23,810 nt of DNA. Source: DATLZM01 sp035559315 (GTDB lineage: Bacteria > Actinomycetota > UBA4738 > HRBIN12). Made by a program: the position numbers and the translations under genes. A model generated the notes under the pieces. That model saw nothing but the letters and a program-made list of their open reading frames with translations, did no database searches and was not told the DNA's origin. The stretch is from positions 1 to 23,810 of the forward strand of contig DATMBJ010000230.1 of assembly GCA_035559315.1 (NCBI GenBank). The letters run 5' to 3'. Position 1 is the stretch's first letter. Each line of letters starts with the position of its first letter. Shown here piece by piece: positions 15,244 to 22,971 of this stretch.

Positions 15244-16514
15244 CACGTCCCCCCCTCTCCGGCCGGGATCTCCGCGAGGTCGAGGGCCTCGAGGAGGTGC
15301 CCGAGCTTCTCCCGCTTGGTCCGGAGGTAGCCGATGTTCTCCGGGGTGGGCCGGGTCTCGATCGGGATCCGCTCCACGATCGAGAGGCCGTACCCCTCGA
15401 GGGCGATGAGCTTCGAGGGGTTGTTCGTGAGCAGCCGCATCGACCGCACCCCCAGGTCCCGGAGGATCTGGGCCGAGGTCCCGTAGTCGCGGGGGTCCGG
15501 GGGGAAGCCCAGCTCCTCGTTGGCCTCGACCGTGTCCCGGCCCTGCTCCTGGAGCTGGTAGGCCCGGAGCTTGTGGGCCAGCCCGATGGCCCGGCCCTCG
15601 TGCCCCCGGAGGTACAGCACCACCCCGCGGCCCTCCGCGGCGATCAGGTCGAGGGCGCGGCGGAGCTGCGCCCCGCAGTCGCAGCGGAGCGAGCCGAACA
15701 CGTCGCCGGTGAGGCACTCGGAGTGCACCCGGACCAGGACGTCCTCCCCCTCGCCGAGGTCGCCCGCGACGAGCGCCAGGTGGGTCCGGCCGTCGATCCT
15801 GCTCTCGAACCCCACGGCGCGGAACGGGCCACGCGGGGTGGGGATCGTGGCCTCCGCGATCCGCTCCACCAGGCGCTCCCGGCGACGCCGGTACGCGATC
15901 AGGTCGGCGATCGAGATGATCCGCAGCCCGTGCTCGCGGGCGATCCGCACGAGCTCCGGGAGGCGGGCCATCGAGCCGTCGGGGTTCAGGACCTCGCAGA
16001 GCGCCCCCACCGGCTGGAGGCCGGCGAGGCGCGCCAGGTCCACGGCCGCCTCGGTGTGCCCAGCCCGCTCCAGCACGCCGCCGGGCTTGGCCCGGAGCGG
16101 GAACACGTGGCCCGGCATCCGGAGGTCCTCGGGCCGGGTGCGGGGGTCGGCCGCGGTCCGGATCGTCGTGGCGCGGTCGTGCGCGCTGGTCCCGGTGGTG
16201 GTCCCCTCCCGGGCGTCGATCGATACGGCGAAGGCGGTCCCGTGGCTCTCGCGGTTCTGCTCCACCATCAGCGGGATCCCGAGCGCGTCCAACCGCTCGC
16301 CGGCGGCCGGCATGCACACGATGCCGCGGCCGTGGGTCACCATGAAGTTGATCGCCTCCGGGGTGGCCTTCTCGGCGGCCATCACGAAGTCGCCCTCGTT
16401 CTCCCGGTCGGCGTCGTCCACGACGATCACGATCCGCCCGCGGCGGATCTCGTCGATTGCCTCCTCGATCGTCGCGAACACCGACCGTTCCGTCTGCTCC
16501 CCGTTCCCGTTCAT
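15243..16514 (-). CDS. ribBA: Bifunctional 3,4-dihydroxy-2-butanone-4-phosphate synthase / GTP cyclohydrolase II
   Basis: Provides both precursors of riboflavin: dihydroxybutanone phosphate from ribulose 5-phosphate and a pyrimidine from GTP. The N-terminal RibB half (about 1-215) contains IVVDDADRENEGDFVMAAEK, THGRGIVCMPA and HTEAAVDLARLAG. The RibA half (about 220-423) contains RVHSECLTGDVFGSLRCDCG with zinc ligands Cys267, Cys278 and Cys280, then LRGHEGRAIGL and LGVRSMRLLTNNPSK. At 423 residues it is full length. The ATG overlaps the ribE stop by 4 bases (ATGA), and the stop overlaps the ribH start. Ribulose 5-phosphate links it to rpe in the same cluster. Confidence 0.98.
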   Translation of the reverse strand: MNGNGEQTERSVFATIEEAIDEIRRGRIVIVVDDADRENEGDFVMAAEKATPEAINFMVTHGRGIVCMPAAGERLDALGIPLMVEQNRESHGTAFAVSIDAREGTTTGTSAHDRATTIRTAADPRTRPEDLRMPGHVFPLRAKPGGVLERAGHTEAAVDLARLAGLQPVGALCEVLNPDGSMARLPELVRIAREHGLRIISIADLIAYRRRRERLVERIAEATIPTPRGPFRAVGFESRIDGRTHLALVAGDLGEGEDVLVRVHSECLTGDVFGSLRCDCGAQLRRALDLIAAEGRGVVLYLRGHEGRAIGLAHKLRAYQLQEQGRDTVEANEELGFPPDPRDYGTSAQILRDLGVRSMRLLTNNPSKLIALEGYGLSIVERIPIETRPTPENIGYLRTKREKLGHLLEALDLAEIPAGEGGT

Positions 16515-17128
16515 CCCCTCCGTCCCGGTCCGGCGCCCGCCGCCGGGGCCGTCCCGGCCAGCAGGCGTTCCACGTACTTCGCGATCACGTCGACCTCCAG
16601 GTTCACCGGGTCGCCCGCCCGGGCGGCCCCGAGCGTAGTGGCGCGGAGCGTGTGCGGGACGAGCGCCACCCGGAACGCGTCGCCGTCGAGCCCCGCCACC
16701 GTGAGGCTCACCCCGTCCACGGCCACCGACCCCTTCTCCACGAGGTAGCGGGCCAGCCCCTCGGGGGCCCGCACCGTGAGGACCGCCCCGCCCGCGCCGT
16801 CCGGCCGGACGTCCGCCACCTCCCCCACCCCGTCGACGTGCCCCTGGACGAGGTGCCCGCCCAGCCTGGTGAGGAGCGTGACCGGTCGTTCCAGGTTCAC
16901 CGGGTCGCCGGGGCGCAGCCGCCCGAGGCTCGTGCGGGCGAGCGTCTCGGGGGAGAGATCGAAGGCCAGCGCCCCCTCGGGGCGATCCACGACCGTCAGG
17001 CAGACGCCGTTCACGGCGACCGAGGCGCCGACCTCGCTCCCCTCCCGGGCCGTCCGGCAGCCGACCACGAGGCGCGCGCCGTCCGCCGCCAGGACCTGGC
17101 CCCGCTCCTCAACGATCCCGGTGAACAT
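16511..17128 (-). CDS. ribE: Riboflavin synthase alpha chain
   Basis: Dismutates two lumazine molecules into riboflavin and the pyrimidine precursor. The 205 residues consist of two repeated lumazine-binding domains. The first begins MFTGIVEERGQ with VAVNGVCLTVVD and LRPGDPVNLERP. The second begins GGHLVQGHVDGVGEV with VEKGSVAVDGVSLTVAG and ARAGDPVNLEVD. The ATG at 17128-17126 gives the invariant MFTGIVE terminus and lies inside the last 20 bases of ribD, so the genes are coupled. The open frame continues upstream only as a ribD shadow. The gene is named ribE in E. coli style; B. subtilis-style naming differs. Confidence 0.98.
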   Translation of the reverse strand: MFTGIVEERGQVLAADGARLVVGCRTAREGSEVGASVAVNGVCLTVVDRPEGALAFDLSPETLARTSLGRLRPGDPVNLERPVTLLTRLGGHLVQGHVDGVGEVADVRPDGAGGAVLTVRAPEGLARYLVEKGSVAVDGVSLTVAGLDGDAFRVALVPHTLRATTLGAARAGDPVNLEVDVIAKYVERLLAGTAPAAGAGPGRRG

Positions 17129-18206
17129 CGGCCTCCACCCTGAGATCCTCCCCCAGGCGCCGGATCCCGAGGATCCGCACCCGGGTCGCCTCGCCGACCG
17201 GCGCGAAGCCCGCCCCCGCCAGCACGCCCGGCGCGCCCACCCCGCCGAGGAGCTTCGGCGCGAGGTAGAGCACGAGCCGGTCCACGCACCCCGCCGCCAC
17301 CGCGGCGAACGCGAGCGTCGGCCCGCCCTCGAGCAGCAGGTGCTGGACGTCGCGCTTCCCGAGGTGTTCGAGGAGCGCCGGGATCGACACCCCACCCGCC
17401 GCCTCCGGGAGCACCGCGACGTCGGCCCCCGCCGCCCGCCAGGCCTCCCGCGCCTCCCGGCCCGCGGCCTCGGTGGTCGCGACGAGGGTCGGCGCGGCCC
17501 CGTCGAACAGCCTGCCGCGGGCGGGGACCCGCCCCCGGGCGTCGACCAGGACCCGCAGCTTCGGCGCCCCCCGGTACCCGGGGTCCCGCACGGTGAGCGC
17601 GGGGTCGTCGGCGAGCGCGGTCCCGGCTCCCACGGCGATCGCGTCGGCCGCCGCCCGGAGCCGGTGGACGTCGGCCCGGGCCGCCTCCCCGGTGATCCAG
17701 CGGGAGGACCCGTCCCGGGCCGCGACCTTCCCGTCGAGGGTGGCCGCGAGCTTGAGCGTCACGAACGGCAGGCCGGTGCGGACGTGCTTCGCGTAGGGCT
17801 CGAGCAGCCGCCGGGCCGCGGTCCGGCCCGCGCCCACCTCGACCCGGACCCCGGCCCGGCGGAGCGCCCGGAACCCCCGGCCGTCCACGATGGGGTTGGG
17901 GTCGCGCAGCGGGGCCACGACCCGGGCCACGCCGGCCGCGACGATCGCCTCGGTGCAGGGGGGCGTCCGGCCGTGGTGGTCGCAGGGCTCGAGCGTGCAG
18001 TAGAGGGTCGCCCCGCGGGCCCGCTCTCCCGCCGCGCGGAGGGCGACGGCCTCGGCGTGGGGGGTGCCGGGGCCGGCGTGCCAGCCCTCCCCCACGACCT
18101 CCCCCCCGGCCACGACGACCGCCCCCACCGGGGGGTTCGGCGAGACCAGGCCCCGCCCCCGCCCGGCCAGCTCGAGGGCCCTCCGCATGTACGCGCGGTC
18201 GTCCAC
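17109..18206 (-). CDS. ribD: Bifunctional diaminohydroxyphosphoribosylaminopyrimidine deaminase / reductase
   Basis: Second and third steps of riboflavin synthesis. The N-terminal deaminase holds zinc ligands His50 (HAE), Cys75 and Cys84 (CTLEPCDHHGRTPPC). The C-terminal reductase starts around 145 with PFVTLKLAATLDGKVAARDG and SRWITGEAARADVHRLRA, followed by DAIAVGAGTALADDPALTVR. The GTG start at 18206 gives 365 residues, keeps the conserved VDDRAYMRRALELA opening and has AAAGG 6 bases upstream. An internal ATG at 18188 would remove that opening. An FMN riboswitch precedes it, so the whole ribD-ribE-ribBA-ribH-cupin unit is expected to fall when FMN is abundant. Confidence 0.97.
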   Translation of the reverse strand: MDDRAYMRRALELAGRGRGLVSPNPPVGAVVVAGGEVVGEGWHAGPGTPHAEAVALRAAGERARGATLYCTLEPCDHHGRTPPCTEAIVAAGVARVVAPLRDPNPIVDGRGFRALRRAGVRVEVGAGRTAARRLLEPYAKHVRTGLPFVTLKLAATLDGKVAARDGSSRWITGEAARADVHRLRAAADAIAVGAGTALADDPALTVRDPGYRGAPKLRVLVDARGRVPARGRLFDGAAPTLVATTEAAGREAREAWRAAGADVAVLPEAAGGVSIPALLEHLGKRDVQHLLLEGGPTLAFAAVAAGCVDRLVLYLAPKLLGGVGAPGVLAGAGFAPVGEATRVRILGIRRLGEDLRVEADVHRDR

Positions 18207-18270
18207 GACCTGCCTTTCCCGGGACGGGGGTGGGGGAAGGGAGGCGAACGACGCCGCGCGGCGCCCGTGC
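18207..18270 (-). promoter_or_regulatory. Riboswitch expression platform: likely translational switch on ribD
   Basis: The ribD ribosome binding site (AAAGG, 18217-18213) sits in a possible hairpin: TTCCC plus GCCT pair with GGGAA plus AGGC around a loop containing CCCGTCC (18228-18222). That loop is complementary to GGACGGG in the 3' strand of P1 (18278-18272) over 7 bases. With FMN, P1 would hold GGACGGG and the hairpin would hide the site. Without FMN, GGACGGG would invade the loop and free it. No T-tract is present, which argues against a termination switch. The pairing was done by eye. Confidence 0.55.
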
Positions 18271-18399
18271 GCCCGTCCTCTCCCATCCCGACTCTCACGG
18301 TCGGTCCCGGAGTTGCACCGGGTCCACCCCCGAGTGGCTCCCGGGGGGTCGCGGACTGTCACCGCCGGTGGGGACTTCCACCCCGCCCCGAAGACGAGC
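18271..18399 (-). ncRNA. FMN riboswitch aptamer (RFN element)
   Basis: The minus strand carries the conserved core: GGGGTGGAAGTCCCCACCGG continuing into CGGTGACAGTCCGCGACCC, then CCCGGTGCAACTCCGGGACC, and finally GACCGTGAGAGTC followed by GGGATGGGAGAGG. The closing P1 stem pairs GCTCGTCTTC (18399-18390) with GAGGACGGGC (18280-18271) over 10 base pairs including two G-U pairs. It binds flavin mononucleotide and lies 64 bases upstream of ribD, in the right orientation and with a promoter directly before it. Confidence 0.96.
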
Positions 18400-18410
18400 T
18401 TCCGGCGGGC

Positions 18411-18416
18411 AGTATA
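18411..18416 (-). promoter_or_regulatory. -10 element of the riboflavin operon
   Basis: TATACT on the minus strand. The expected start near 18404 is only about 5 bases before the first base of riboswitch stem P1, a consistent fit. A poor -35 candidate (TTCCCC) occurs 18 bases upstream in the gap after the response regulator gene. Confidence 0.6.
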
Positions 18417-18454
18417 CGGCCTCGGGGGGCGCGGGGGGAACCGGGGCCGGCCGC

Positions 18455-19387
18455 TCAGTCCGCGGACCGGCGGTCCACGGCGTAGGAGGACCCGGTCTCC
18501 CGCTTCGCGAACTGCTTCATCTCCGTCGCCACCGCGACCGCCTCGCCGTAGTGGGCGAAGGCCCGCCGGGCGGTGGTGGCCACCCCGATCGAGATCGCGA
18601 CGAGGGGGATCTCCTGGAGCACGCCGCGGCGGTCCTCGACGAGCACGTAGCCGCGTTCGAGGTCCTCGGGCTCGTAGAAGTCCCGCACCTCGCGGTCGAA
18701 CCGCTCGCAGACCCGCTTCGCCACGTCCTCGGCGACCTCCGGGGGCACGAGGGCCACGAAGTCGTCGCCGCCCACGTGGCCCACGAAGCCCTCGGCCCCG
18801 GCGAGCTCCAACACGGCGTCCTGGATCACGCGGGCCGTCATCTGGATCAGCCGGTCGCCCCGGACGAACCCTCGCTGGTCGTTGTAGGCCTTGAAGTTGT
18901 CGAGGTCCGCGTAGAGGACCGCGAACGGCTTCCCCTCGCGGACGTTCCGTTCGATCTCCTCCTGGATCCGGATGTTCCCGGGGAGGCCGGTCAGGGGCGA
19001 GAGGTTGCGCATCTCCCGGGCCCGCCGGAGGGTCCCCTTCACCCGGGCCAGGAGCTCGATCGGGTCGAAGGGCTTGATGATGTAATCGTCGGCGCCGGCG
19101 GTGAGCCCCAGGACCTTGTCGGTGGAGAGCGCCTTCGCGGTGAGCATGATGATCGAGGTGTTCGCGGTCTGGGGGTTCCGGCGGAGGCGCTGGGCGACCT
19201 CGAACCCGTCGATCTTCGGCATCATCACGTCGAGCAGCACGAGGTCCGGCCGGAGCTCCAGGGCCTTGCGGATCGCCTCCTCCCCGTCGCCCGCCACCGC
19301 CACCTCGTAGCCCGCCGACCGCAGGTTCACCTCGACGAAGCGGGCGATGTCGGGGTCGTCGTCCACGACGAGGATCCGCTCCGGCAC
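18455..19387 (-). CDS. Response regulator with a GGDEF-like output domain (GGDDF variant)
   Basis: The 310-residue protein starts with a receiver domain: acidic pocket DDD at 9-11, phosphoacceptor Asp53 in LVLLDVMMP, LTAKA at 82-86 and Lys105 in IIKPFDP. The output domain follows from about 128 (LSPLTGLPGNI, AVLYADLDNFKAYND at 157-170) and has GGDDF at 206-210 in place of GGDEF. There is no RxxD inhibitory site before it. The stretch FYEPEDLERGYVLVEDRRG inserted after it, ending in the typical SIGVA block, matches a response-regulator subfamily I recall from Actinobacteria, Chloroflexi and Cyanobacteria. Diguanylate cyclase activity is uncertain with GGDDF. The GTG start directly abuts the rpe stop, behind GGGGGAGGGG. 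The partner kinase is unknown; the kinase-like fusion in this window is degenerate. Confidence 0.9.
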   Translation of the reverse strand: MPERILVVDDDPDIARFVEVNLRSAGYEVAVAGDGEEAIRKALELRPDLVLLDVMMPKIDGFEVAQRLRRNPQTANTSIIMLTAKALSTDKVLGLTAGADDYIIKPFDPIELLARVKGTLRRAREMRNLSPLTGLPGNIRIQEEIERNVREGKPFAVLYADLDNFKAYNDQRGFVRGDRLIQMTARVIQDAVLELAGAEGFVGHVGGDDFVALVPPEVAEDVAKRVCERFDREVRDFYEPEDLERGYVLVEDRRGVLQEIPLVAISIGVATTARRAFAHYGEAVAVATEMKQFAKRETGSSYAVDRRSAD

Positions 19388-20047
19388 CTACCCCTCCCCC
19401 CTGGCCACCGCCGCCAGGGCGGCCGCGGCGGCCGCCGGGTCCGGGGCCCGGAAGATCGCCGAGGCCGCGGCCAGCACCGTGGCCCCCGCGGCCACGCACC
19501 GCCGCCCGGTCTCGACGTTGATCCCGCCGTCGACCTCCACGTCGACCGAGAGCCCCCGCCGGTCGATCTCGCGTCGGACCGCCTCGACCTTGGGGAGCGC
19601 CTCCGGGAGGAAGGCCTGCCCCGCCCATCCCGGCTGCACGCTCATCACGATCACGTTCCCGATCTCCTCGAGGAACGGGAACACCGCCTCGACCGGGGTC
19701 CCGGGGTTCACGGCGAGGCCCGCCCGCATCCCCCGCTCCTTCGCCTTCCGGATCACGGGCTCCGGCTCCGGCGCCGCCTCCAGGTGGATCGTGACCAGGT
19801 CCGCGCCGGCCTCGGCGAAGTCGTCGAGCAGCCGCTCCGGGTGCTCCACCATGAGGTGGCAGTGGAGCACGCGGTCGGTCACCGGCCGCAGCGACCCCAC
19901 CACCACCGGCCCCACCGTGAGCGGCGGCACGAAGTGCGCGTCCATCACGTCGATGTGGATGGCATCGGCGTAGGGCTCCACCAACTTGACCTGGTCCGCC
20001 AGGTGGCCGAAGTCGGCGGAGAGGATCGAGGCCGCGAGCTTCGCCAT
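19388..20047 (-). CDS. rpe: Ribulose-phosphate 3-epimerase
   Basis: Interconverts ribulose 5-phosphate and xylulose 5-phosphate in the pentose phosphate pathway. The 219-residue TIM barrel starts LAASILSADFGHLADQV, with metal ligands in AIHIDVMDAHFVPP and the block VLHCHLMVEHPERLLDDF. NVIVMSVQPGWAGQAFLPEAL and SVDVEVDGGINVET provide the phosphate site and catalytic Asp. The ATG at 20047 has no ribosome binding site but a TAGCAT box 7 bases upstream, so it is probably leaderless. Its product pool feeds RibBA, which may explain the actinobacterial rpe-rib linkage. Confidence 0.97.
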   Translation of the reverse strand: MAKLAASILSADFGHLADQVKLVEPYADAIHIDVMDAHFVPPLTVGPVVVGSLRPVTDRVLHCHLMVEHPERLLDDFAEAGADLVTIHLEAAPEPEPVIRKAKERGMRAGLAVNPGTPVEAVFPFLEEIGNVIVMSVQPGWAGQAFLPEALPKVEAVRREIDRRGLSVDVEVDGGINVETGRRCVAAGATVLAAASAIFRAPDPAAAAAALAAVARGEG

Positions 20048-20054
20048 CGCGCGG

Positions 20055-20060
20055 ATGCTA
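20055..20060 (-). promoter_or_regulatory. -10 element for a leaderless rpe mRNA
   Basis: TAGCAT within GGTAGCATC on the minus strand ends 7 bases before the rpe ATG. Same nonamer as before tyrS and polX. No clear -35 box. Confidence 0.5.
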
Positions 20061-20093
20061 CCGCAGGCGCCGGACCGGCACCGGGATGGGCCC

Positions 20094-20120
20094 GGGAGCC
20101 CGTGGGGTCGGCCGGCTCCC
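20094..20120 (-). terminator. Hairpin after rsmB
   Basis: GGGAGCC and GGCTCCC (20120-20114 and 20100-20094) form a perfect 7-bp stem with a 13-base loop, beginning one base after the rsmB stop. There is no T-tract. Position before the rpe promoter suggests a gene-end role. Confidence 0.35.
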
Positions 20121-20121
20121 C

Positions 20122-21480
20122 TCAGCCGAGACGGCGGAAGGCGGCCACGAACATCGCGTCGGTGCCGTGCCGGTGGGGCCACAGGCGTACCCGGGGCGCG
20201 GGCCCCTCGGGCCCGACCACGGGAGCCGGCTCGAGGTCGGGGCGGCGGCGGAGGAGCGCGTCGCACGCCGCGTCGGTCTCGGCCCGGGGGAAGGTGCAGA
20301 CGGAGTACACGAGCCTGCCCCCGGGGCGGAGGAGCCCGGCCACGGCCTCCGCGATCGCCACCTGCAGGCGCGCCAGGCCCGAGAGCTCCTCCCGGCGGGG
20401 CCGCCACAGGAGCTCCGGGCGCCGGCGGGCGGCGCCGATCCCCGAGCACGGGGCGTCGACCAGCGCCCGGTCGAACCCCTCCCGCAGCGCGGGCCGCCGG
20501 GCGTCCTGGGCCAGCACCAGGACCCGGACGCCGAGCCGGGCGGCGGCCCGTCGGACCAGCGCCGTCCGCTTCGGCGAGACGTCGGCCGCGACGAGCCTCC
20601 CCCCCGGGCTCACCCGGCAGGCCAGGAGGACCGCCTTCCCCCCGGGCGCGGCGCAGGCGTCGAGCACCCGCTCCCCCGCCCGCGCCTCGAGCGCGTCCGC
20701 GACGAACCCCGAGGCCTGGTCCTGGACCACGAACCAGCCCTCGGCGAAGCCCGGGAGCTCCTCGGGCCGCCCCCCGTCGAGGAGGAGCGCATCCGGGAGG
20801 AGCCCTCCCCGTCGGGGCTCGTGGCCCGCGGCCCGGAGCGCCGCCTCGAGCGCCTCGGGGGTGGTCCGGCAGGGGTTCGGCCGGAGCGTCAGCGGCCCCC
20901 GTCCCGCGATCGCCGCGGCCGCCGGCTCCACCTCCTCCGGGGGCAACAGCCGCCGGAGCTCCCCCACGGCCCAGGCGGCGAGCCCGGTCCGAGCCGCGAC
21001 GTCCTCGTCGGAGGACCCCGCCGGCGGCGGGGGCGGGTCCGCGGCGATCGCCCTGAGCACGGCGTTCACGAACCCCCGCTCCCGGGGACCCGCCAGGGCG
21101 ACGGTCTCGGCCACCGCGGCGTGGGGCGGGACGCGGAGGTGGAGGAGCTGGTAGGCGCCGAGGCGCAGGAGGTGGAGGGCCCGCGGCGTGATCCGGTCGA
21201 GGGGCCGGCTCGATCGGGCGGCGATGGCCCGGTCCAGCGAGAGCAGCCGCCGGATCGTCCCGAACGCGAGCTCCGCGGCGAGGTGGCGGTCGCGCTCGTC
21301 GAGCCCCGAGCGGGCGAGGACCGCGGGGACGACGAGGTTCGAGTAGGCGCCGCCGTCCACCACCCGGCGGATCGCGGCCAGCGCCACCGCCCGGGGGTCC
21401 GACGGAGGCGCCGCGGGCCGACGCCGGGCCCCCGGCCGCCGCTGGGGCTCGCCCTCGGCGTCCCCAGGGGGCCTGCTCAT
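20122..21480 (-). CDS. rsmB: 16S rRNA (cytosine-967 C5)-methyltransferase RsmB
   Basis: Methylates cytosine 967 of 16S rRNA. The 452-residue protein has a basic, Pro-rich N-terminal tail, a NusB-like RNA-binding domain (about 30-170, DPRAVALAAIRRVVDGGAYSN to FVNAVLRA) and a Rossmann-type methyltransferase domain. That domain contains VLDACAAPGGKAVLLA (AdoMet binding), VDAPCSGIGAARRRPE with Cys345, and VYSVCTFPRAETDAACD with Cys395, the pair of cysteines used in catalysis and release. The ATG at 21480 overlaps the fmt TGA (ATGA) behind GGGGAG. It is fourth in the conserved priA-def-fmt-rsmB-rpe order. Confidence 0.96.
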   Translation of the reverse strand: MSRPPGDAEGEPQRRPGARRRPAAPPSDPRAVALAAIRRVVDGGAYSNLVVPAVLARSGLDERDRHLAAELAFGTIRRLLSLDRAIAARSSRPLDRITPRALHLLRLGAYQLLHLRVPPHAAVAETVALAGPRERGFVNAVLRAIAADPPPPPAGSSDEDVAARTGLAAWAVGELRRLLPPEEVEPAAAAIAGRGPLTLRPNPCRTTPEALEAALRAAGHEPRRGGLLPDALLLDGGRPEELPGFAEGWFVVQDQASGFVADALEARAGERVLDACAAPGGKAVLLACRVSPGGRLVAADVSPKRTALVRRAAARLGVRVLVLAQDARRPALREGFDRALVDAPCSGIGAARRRPELLWRPRREELSGLARLQVAIAEAVAGLLRPGGRLVYSVCTFPRAETDAACDALLRRRPDLEPAPVVGPEGPAPRVRLWPHRHGTDAMFVAAFRRLG

Positions 21481-22418
21481 CCCAGCCGCTCCCCGGGGCG
21501 GGGACGGTACCCCCGGGCGAACTCGGCGCCGCCCATCCGAGGTCGGGCCTCGGGCGCCACCTCGAGGAGGCGGACGGCTCCCGTGCCCGCCGCCACGAGC
21601 ACCCCCCGTTCGTCCGTGCCGAGGATCGTCCCCGGGCCCGGGCCCATCCCGTCGACCTCCGCCGCCTCGGCCCTGAGTACCTTCAGGACCCGGCCGCGGA
21701 AGCGCGTGACGGCGCCGGGCTCGGGAGCGAACGCCCGCACCAGCCGGACCACCTCCTCCGCGGGCCGGGCCCAGTCGACCGCCCGGTCCCCCGGTCCCAG
21801 CCTCGGTGCGTACGAGGCGCGGGCCTCGTCCTGCGGCCGGGGCTCGAGGTCCCCCGCCTCGAGCCGGTCCAGGGTCTCGACCAGCAGCCGGCCCCCGATC
21901 GCCGCCAACCGCTCCCCGAGCGAACCCGCGTCGTCCCCCTCCGCGACCCGCTCCTCCGCCTGGAGCAGGACCGGCCCGGTGTCCAGGCCCTCGTCCATCA
22001 GCATGGTCGTCACCCCCGTCCGAGCGAGCCCCCGGAGGATCGCATGCTGCACCGGCGCCGCCCCCCGGAGCTCCGGGAGGAGGGAGAAGTGGACGTTCAC
22101 GGCGCCCCGCGGGGCGAGGTCCAGGACCTCCCGGGGCAGGATCTCGCCGTAGGCCACCACGACGAGCACGTCCGGCGCCGTCCCTCGGAGCCGCTCGAGC
22201 CCCTCCCCGGAACGCACCGTGGGGGTCTGGAGCAGCGGCAGCCCGAGGGCCAGGGCCGCCCGGGCCACGGGGGTCGGGACCGGCCCGGCGCCCCGCCGCC
22301 CCGGCCGCGGCGGCCGGGTCACGACCAGGGCGACCTCGTGCCGCGAGGCGGCCAGCGCCTCGAGCGACGGCACCGACCAGCGGTCGTTCCCGAGGAACGC
22401 GACGCGGAGCCCGGGCAC
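21477..22418 (-). CDS. fmt: Methionyl-tRNA formyltransferase
   Basis: Formylates the methionine on initiator tRNA using 10-formyl-tetrahydrofolate. The catalytic residues Asn108 and His110 lie in NVHFSLLPELRGAAPVQHAI and Asp146 in MDEGLDTGPVLL. A C-terminal OB-fold tRNA-binding domain follows from about 205. The total of 313 residues is normal. The GTG at 22418-22416 gives VPGLRVAFLGN, the expected N-terminus. There is no ribosome binding site, but TATCCT lies 7 bases upstream, so a leaderless mRNA is likely even though def ends just 20 bases before. The frame extends upstream only as a def shadow. It acts together with def, which removes the formyl group later. Confidence 0.96.
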   Translation of the reverse strand: MPGLRVAFLGNDRWSVPSLEALAASRHEVALVVTRPPRPGRRGAGPVPTPVARAALALGLPLLQTPTVRSGEGLERLRGTAPDVLVVVAYGEILPREVLDLAPRGAVNVHFSLLPELRGAAPVQHAILRGLARTGVTTMLMDEGLDTGPVLLQAEERVAEGDDAGSLGERLAAIGGRLLVETLDRLEAGDLEPRPQDEARASYAPRLGPGDRAVDWARPAEEVVRLVRAFAPEPGAVTRFRGRVLKVLRAEAAEVDGMGPGPGTILGTDERGVLVAAGTGAVRLLEVAPEARPRMGGAEFARGYRPRPGERLG

Positions 22419-22425
22419 GCGGCCG

Positions 22426-22431
22426 AGGATA
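22426..22431 (-). promoter_or_regulatory. -10 element for a leaderless fmt mRNA
   Basis: TATCCT on the minus strand ends 7 bases before the fmt GTG, the same hexamer as in the rrn promoter. It lies in the short gap after the def stop; any -35 box would be inside def and none is evident. Confidence 0.45.
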
Positions 22432-22438
22432 GCCGGCC

Positions 22439-22960
22439 TCAGCGCGCGGGGCGGCCCGGGGTCCCCTCCTGGAGCAGGCGCTCGCGGTACTCGCGGAGCA
22501 CCTGCCGCCGGCCCTCCTCGGGGAGGCGGTCGATGAACAGCACGCCGTCCAGGTGGTCGGTCTCGTGCTGGAGGATCCTGGCCACGAGCCCCTCCCCCTC
22601 CACCTCCACCGGTCGCCCCTCGAGATCGAGCCCGCGGGCCCGGACCCGGAGGGCCCGGGTCGTCGGGTAGTAGGGCCCGGGGATCGACAGGCACCCCTCC
22701 TCGTGGGTCTGCTCGCCCTCGGCCTCGACGATCTCGGGGTTGGCGAGGAACCGTCGCCCCGTGGTCTTCCCGTCGTCGTAGACGAAGAACCGGAGCGAGA
22801 CCCCGACCTGCGGGGCGGCCAGGCCCACCCCCGGGGCCGCGTACATCGTCTCGAACATGTCCTCGACGAGCCGGCGGAGCGTCCGGTCGAAGCGCTCCAC
22901 CGGGCGCGCCGGCTCTCGGAGCACCGGGTCCCCCAGCGTGCGGATGGGAAGGATGGCCAC
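22439..22960 (-). CDS. def: Peptide deformylase
   Basis: Metalloenzyme that removes the formyl group from new proteins. All three motifs are present: GVGLAAPQVG (44-53), EEGCLSIPG with Cys90, and QHETDHLDG with His132, Glu133 and His136. The 173 residues from the GTG at 22960 match the family (VAILPIRTLGDPVLRE). GAGGGG lies 7-8 bases upstream, overlapping the priA stop region. The much longer frame upstream is a priA shadow. The priA-def-fmt order is common in Actinobacteria. Confidence 0.96.
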   Translation of the reverse strand: MAILPIRTLGDPVLREPARPVERFDRTLRRLVEDMFETMYAAPGVGLAAPQVGVSLRFFVYDDGKTTGRRFLANPEIVEAEGEQTHEEGCLSIPGPYYPTTRALRVRARGLDLEGRPVEVEGEGLVARILQHETDHLDGVLFIDRLPEEGRRQVLREYRERLLQEGTPGRPAR

Positions 22961-22971
22961 GTTCGAACCCC

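Noticed and set aside
18230..21154. Plus-strand 974-residue open frame spanning ribD leader to rsmB
   Set aside because: It crosses the FMN riboswitch and three well-identified minus-strand genes and has shadow composition.
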